This document shows, in pieces, positions 6,664-9,893 of a stretch of DNA of 9,893 nucleotides. The DNA is taken from assembly GCA_024404655.1 (NCBI GenBank), contig JAKSPR010000086.1, forward strand, positions 1 through 9,893, read 5' to 3'. The notes under the pieces are model-generated. The model was not told the DNA's origin. It worked only from the letters and a program-made list of their open reading frames with translations, and did not search any database. The translations under genes and the position numbers were made by a program. Positions within the stretch are counted from its first letter, which is position 1, and each line of letters begins with the position of its first letter. The stretch is from Clostridia bacterium (GTDB lineage: Bacteria > Bacillota > Clostridia > Oscillospirales > CAG-272).

Positions 6664-8615
6664 CTGACTACCTCAATAATCTCATGGATTTCCACACGGT
6701 CAACCTGCACGGTGATTCTGCCGTCCGCATAGGTAAAGGGCAGTTTCTTTCCCGCCGGCTGCAGGATCAGAGCTTTTGGTTCCTCCTCTGCCGCAATGGA
6801 CAGGGTGATATCACGGCAGGGCTGGATGCGGTCTTCCGTTGCGACACCTGCATCCCTGTGCGCACCGTTTGCGTTGACAAGCTGAATGAGCTGCCGTCCG
6901 TCCTTGATGAAATCTGTGATTTCTAGCGTTCCTTCGCATGCTTCGATGCGCACGGAGGGCGTATAGAGCTTATCAAGCAGGCGATTCATGATAATTTTGT
7001 GTAAATACTGGGCATTTGCCTGATAAGCGGAGCCGAAGTCCGCCCCAACGAATGCAAGGAATCCGTCACCATAAGCCTGTACCGCCGCCAGCGCTTCGGG
7101 CTCATCCTTGACGGAACCTGCCATCCATGCAACAGCCTCACCCGGCACCGTGCGGGAGCGGTAAACGGAACCGTAGTCGATGCCGTCAACGGTCATAGCC
7201 TTCATGGGATCATAGACCTCACCAACGGTATAGCCCGCCGCATCGGCAAAGATCCGGGTCGTCTTCCGACCGACCAGAACGAGGCTGCCGCCGTGCTTTG
7301 CATAGTCCAGCAGCTCTTCTATGGTCTCAGGCGCCAGTCCCGCATGCAGCTCCGGAACGACGAGCACGGGATAGTCTGCGCACTTTCCCTTGATGGTATG
7401 CTCGGAAACGATCTCCACGGAGTGCCCCGCATCGCAGAGCAGAACCGTCAGACCCATGATCTTCTCGCAGCCGTTGCGGGAATAGAGAGAGCCGGACTCC
7501 TTATGTCTGTCATACGTGGACATGAGCACGCCCACCTGATGCTTTGCGTGACCGCGGAAGCAGAAGTCCTGCCGTGCGCGCATGAAATCGGAAAGCGGCT
7601 TCATGCGGCGGATCTGTTCCATACGGGGAGAGCCGTCCGGCTGCTGGGTAATATAGTTCTGGAAGCCGCCGCCCAGAGAAATGACGGCTGCCGCCTCCTG
7701 CATGATCTGCACCGGGTGCTTCGGCGCATAGAAGCCGTTTGCACTGCGGAAATTCCATGCCATTAAATCCCATGTGTGATTCTGTTGGGCAATGGCGCGT
7801 CCGGCATAACGGGCGGAATTGAAGGAGTTGCCGGGGTTCAGGTCGCCGGAAATAAAGTCGACGTCGGAGGTCACAGGCTCCGGCATGTGGTCGGTATAGG
7901 ACCAGTTGGACGCGATCTGGAAATCGGGCTTTGCCTTGTGGAGCGCGTCAACGTACTTTCTGACGTACCGGCGGAACAGTTCGCGGCAGAATTCACGGTA
8001 TTCGTCATAATAGGGCTTGTCGGGAGAAGACGGAAGTTCTCCGCCCAGATCGATTCCGGTTTCCTTTTCAAAAGCAGCAATGGTTTCGGGATCGAAATCC
8101 GCATGGCTGCCCCAGCAGTCGCCGTCCACCCACGCGCCGTTGACGCCGTACTTCACGGCCAGCTCGGTGAGCTGCGGGATCAGAAGATCATCGGCATAGG
8201 AACCGATGGTACGGGTAGAACCCATGCCGCCGTCCGCGCCGCTTCGCTTGCCGTCCGCGCCGAGCACCGCCTGATCGGGATGCTCTTTGCAATAGCGATT
8301 ATCAATGACGCCGGAATAGTGCATATAAAGGGCAACGTCTTCCTCTTTTGTCACTCTGCGCCACAGAGCCAGCGGATCGCCGTTTACCGGAGCTTTCTCC
8401 GAAAATTCAGGCATGGCGTTGCCGCAGGAAGAGGGATAGGACGTCCAGCCGGGATGACCTTTACAGTCGATCTGCAGGAAATCCGGGCGGAGCAGTGTGC
8501 AGATCTCACGGATCTCTTCCTCTGTGAGCGTGTCACCGACAGGCGGTCTGCCGGGATATGGGCTTGCGTGAAAATCAAAATGAAGACCGAAATAACTGTC
8601 TTTGCGTGTTTTCAT
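6660..8615 (-). CDS. TIM-barrel glycosidase, alpha-L-fucosidase-like (GH151/GH29-related)
   Basis: This 651-residue protein starts at ATG 8615 behind AAAGGAA, about 12 nt upstream. The N-terminal 345 residues look like a (beta/alpha)8 barrel: YFGLHFDFHAS at 8-18, PDFLQIDCKGHPG near 44-56, LYMHYSGV at 96-103, and YGVNGAWVDGDCWG at 156-169. Asp164 in this last motif is at a place comparable to the catalytic nucleophile of fucosidases. Residues of about 360-545 resemble a class I glutamine-amidotransferase-like or beta-galactosidase trimerisation domain (YPVLVVPE, GGSLVLVG). About 100 residues of beta-rich C-terminal domain follow. This three-part order fits GH151-type alpha-L-fucosidases, but GH42-like or uncharacterised GHL6 proteins share it. 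There is no signal peptide. It lies 47 nt after an iron-sulfur gene and overlaps the GH43 gene. The glycosidase call is firm; the substrate is not. Confidence 0.75.
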   Translation of the reverse strand: MKTRKDSYFGLHFDFHASPYPGRPPVGDTLTEEEIREICTLLRPDFLQIDCKGHPGWTSYPSSCGNAMPEFSEKAPVNGDPLALWRRVTKEEDVALYMHYSGVIDNRYCKEHPDQAVLGADGKRSGADGGMGSTRTIGSYADDLLIPQLTELAVKYGVNGAWVDGDCWGSHADFDPETIAAFEKETGIDLGGELPSSPDKPYYDEYREFCRELFRRYVRKYVDALHKAKPDFQIASNWSYTDHMPEPVTSDVDFISGDLNPGNSFNSARYAGRAIAQQNHTWDLMAWNFRSANGFYAPKHPVQIMQEAAAVISLGGGFQNYITQQPDGSPRMEQIRRMKPLSDFMRARQDFCFRGHAKHQVGVLMSTYDRHKESGSLYSRNGCEKIMGLTVLLCDAGHSVEIVSEHTIKGKCADYPVLVVPELHAGLAPETIEELLDYAKHGGSLVLVGRKTTRIFADAAGYTVGEVYDPMKAMTVDGIDYGSVYRSRTVPGEAVAWMAGSVKDEPEALAAVQAYGDGFLAFVGADFGSAYQANAQYLHKIIMNRLLDKLYTPSVRIEACEGTLEITDFIKDGRQLIQLVNANGAHRDAGVATEDRIQPCRDITLSIAAEEEPKALILQPAGKKLPFTYADGRITVQVDRVEIHEIIEVVR

Positions 8616-8662
8616 ATAGTTGTACCGTTCCTTTCATCGTTTTGTTTTATCGGAGCCGATTT

Positions 8663-9502
8663 CTATCGGAGTGCTTTCTTTGGGCATGCTTTGACACATT
8701 CCATACAGAGAATACATTCCGTGCCGTGTTTTCTGCTCCGCTTCGGGTCCAGCATATCGACCTCCATCGGGCAGACGCGGCGGCACTTGCCGCAGGAAAT
8801 ACATTTTTCTTTGTCGCAGGTGACGCGGAGCAGAGAAAAATAACTCATGGGTTTCAGAAACACCGTGATGGGACAGAGATATTTGCAGAACGCCCGGTTG
8901 TCCCGGAACCGGCGGGCAAGAAAAATCCCCAGCGCATAATACAGCACATTACCGAAAAGGAGACTATAGAACATGATCCGCTCAAGATTGCCCGCATGAA
9001 GCAAAAACAGCGCAAGCACAAAAACAAACGACAGCGCAAACATGACATACCGCAGATATCCGAGCTTTTCATTTCGTCTTATATCAGGGTCTCCCTCCGG
9101 CTGCTTCCATGGCAGGAAATCCAGTACCATCGCCGTCCAGCAGGCATAGCCGCACCAGCCGCGCCCGAACAGCAGAGGACCTATGATCTTTGCCGCCGCA
9201 TAATGGATGGTCGCCGCCTCAAAAACACCGGTGAAAAGATAGTACCAGAAACCCTCGATCTGCATATTCTCTCCCCGCAGAATGCCGAGGTACACGAGCA
9301 TATACAGTCCCACAAACAACTGGGAAAACCGCCTTGCTCCGGGCTTCTTCCGCATCATCATGGACACGCTGACGGCAAGGCAGATACCGATATAGCTGAA
9401 ATTGAATAAATAAAACAGATTGTCTTTGGCAAGCCACAGGGTCACGGCGACAGTTTCAAACACGAAAAACAGAATGAGCGGCAGAGGACTATGTTTTTTC
9501 AT
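8663..9502 (-). CDS. Membrane-bound 4Fe-4S protein, NapH/YccM-like
   Basis: This 279-residue protein has five or six hydrophobic spans (about 8-25, 34-50, 60-76, 84-106, 148-168, 175-195). The C-terminal cytoplasmic part carries two [4Fe-4S] ferredoxin motifs: C234-x2-C237-x2-C240-x3-CP and C263-x2-C266-x2-C269-x3-CP. Two further Cys pairs, GRGWC117GYAC121W and FC206KYLC210P, are typical of the NapH/NosR/RdxA polyferredoxin group. Such proteins pass electrons between the membrane quinone pool and periplasmic or flavin partners. The partner here is unknown, and no reductase gene is adjacent. Its ATG overlaps the stop of the upstream small gene by 4 nt (ATGA, 9502-9499) and it has no strong ribosome site, suggesting coupling. 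The family is clear, but the specific role is not. Confidence 0.85.
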   Translation of the reverse strand: MKKHSPLPLILFFVFETVAVTLWLAKDNLFYLFNFSYIGICLAVSVSMMMRKKPGARRFSQLFVGLYMLVYLGILRGENMQIEGFWYYLFTGVFEAATIHYAAAKIIGPLLFGRGWCGYACWTAMVLDFLPWKQPEGDPDIRRNEKLGYLRYVMFALSFVFVLALFLLHAGNLERIMFYSLLFGNVLYYALGIFLARRFRDNRAFCKYLCPITVFLKPMSYFSLLRVTCDKEKCISCGKCRRVCPMEVDMLDPKRSRKHGTECILCMECVKACPKKALR

Positions 9503-9771
9503 TTTCCGGCTTTATCCTTCATCTGTTTTTCAGCCGCGTGTTTTGCGGCTTCTTCTGCGTGTTTCGCAGCTTCCCTCGCTCGGTTTACATACTGTTTCAC
9601 CGTAGTGAAAGCAAGAACCGCGGTGGAGATCAGCTGCACAATGCCGATGATGCGCAGGGCGATATCCGGCAGTGTGACGCCGATGATATTCAGAATCGCC
9701 AGAACCGCGGAAAAAGAACCGGTAATAAAAAGGCTCACGGCCCAGACACGGGTCAGAATTTTATCTTTCAT
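9499..9771 (-). CDS. Small two-helix membrane protein with a charged Ala-rich tail (unknown function)
   Basis: This 90-residue protein is not recognised. It has an excellent ribosome site (GGAGGT at 9783-9778, 6 nt before the ATG at 9771). Two hydrophobic segments at about 9-31 and 36-58 form a probable hairpin in the membrane. The tail from about 60 is a charged, Ala-rich helix containing a 7-residue repeat (AAKHAEE then AAKHAAE), encoded by a 21-nt direct repeat (9536-9552 and 9557-9573). The heptad spacing suggests a coiled coil or an assembly helix. It is the first gene of the probable operon and overlaps the iron-sulfur gene by 4 nt, so it may be a partner or chaperone-like subunit of that protein. 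That role is inferred only from position. Confidence 0.72.
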   Translation of the reverse strand: MKDKILTRVWAVSLFITGSFSAVLAILNIIGVTLPDIALRIIGIVQLISTAVLAFTTVKQYVNRAREAAKHAEEAAKHAAEKQMKDKAGK

Positions 9772-9800
9772 TCCAAAACCTCCGGAGATGATTTGTCTTC

Positions 9801-9809
9801 ATTATAACA
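9801..9809 (-). promoter_or_regulatory. Extended -10 promoter of the minus-strand operon
   Basis: The minus strand reads TGT then consensus TATAAT (9809-9801), an extended -10. The -35 region is poor (TGCCCA at 9829-9824, 3 of 6). Transcription would start near 9794, about 23 nt before the ATG at 9771. It is divergent from the strong plus-strand promoter at 9848-9876. Confidence 0.62.
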
Positions 9810-9847
9810 CATCCGCTCCGACCTGGGCAGAGGTTTCAAAGACACAT

Positions 9848-9876
9848 TTGACAACGCCGGGGCACTGTATTATAAT
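9848..9876 (+). promoter_or_regulatory. Perfect-consensus SigA promoter reading out of the window
   Basis: TTGACA (9848-9853), a 17-bp spacer and TATAAT (9871-9876) match the vegetative consensus at all 12 positions. Transcription would start near 9883 and run out of the window. The driven gene is not visible. It faces away from the minus-strand operon, so the two start regions share about 100 bp. Confidence 0.85.
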
Positions 9877-9893
9877 GGAGCGAATGCCACCAA

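Noticed and set aside
8656..8669. Hairpin CCGAT/ATCGG between the iron-sulfur and fucosidase-like genes, considered as a terminator
   Set aside because: The stem is only 5 bp and is followed by an A-rich, not U-rich, run on the minus strand, so read-through is expected.

Overview
The window looks like a chromosomal segment of a Gram-positive, probably gut-associated Clostridia (Bacillota) bacterium of moderate GC content. The evidence is three lipoprotein-type extracellular solute-binding proteins with the typical clostridial SGKWT/EF-loop layout, strong AGGAGG-like ribosome binding sites, SigA-type promoters with extended -10 elements, and long intrinsic terminators. No RNA gene, mobile element, CRISPR array or phage gene was seen. 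This placement is inferred from sequence style; no species is identified.

Layout. (1) 1-531, plus strand: the C-terminal third of a C69-family dipeptidase, closed by a terminator at 544-580. (2) 600-5518: three paralogous lipoproteins of the sugar ABC-transporter solute-binding class, arranged plus / minus / plus. Each appears to be its own transcription unit. The first two converge on a shared bidirectional terminator (2181-2224). The second and third diverge from a 273-bp regulatory region (3700-3972) that holds inverted and direct repeats. No permease or ATPase gene is present. (3) 9771 down to 5698, minus strand: a probable four-gene operon. It starts with a 90-aa two-helix membrane protein, followed by a membrane-bound 2x[4Fe-4S] protein of the NapH type (4-nt ATGA overlap), then a 651-aa TIM-barrel glycosidase resembling alpha-L-fucosidases (47 nt downstream), then a GH43-type beta-propeller glycosidase (4-nt ATGA overlap). 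It ends at a long hairpin (5465-5518) that also terminates the third lipoprotein gene from the other side. (4) 9848-9876, plus strand: a perfect-consensus promoter (TTGACA, 17 bp, TATAAT) firing out of the window.

How they may work together. The lipoproteins would capture oligosaccharides outside the cell. The two glycosidases lack signal peptides and would trim imported oligosaccharides in the cytoplasm. This fits a small glycan-use locus, but the transporter membrane parts must lie elsewhere. The pairing of a redox membrane protein with two glycosidases in one apparent operon is unexplained.

Nothing here clearly amounts to a new defence or mobile system. The points most worth a second look are the conserved EF-hand-like calcium loops in all three lipoproteins, the orphan lipoprotein cluster, the mixed redox/glycosidase operon, and the repeat-rich divergent control region.
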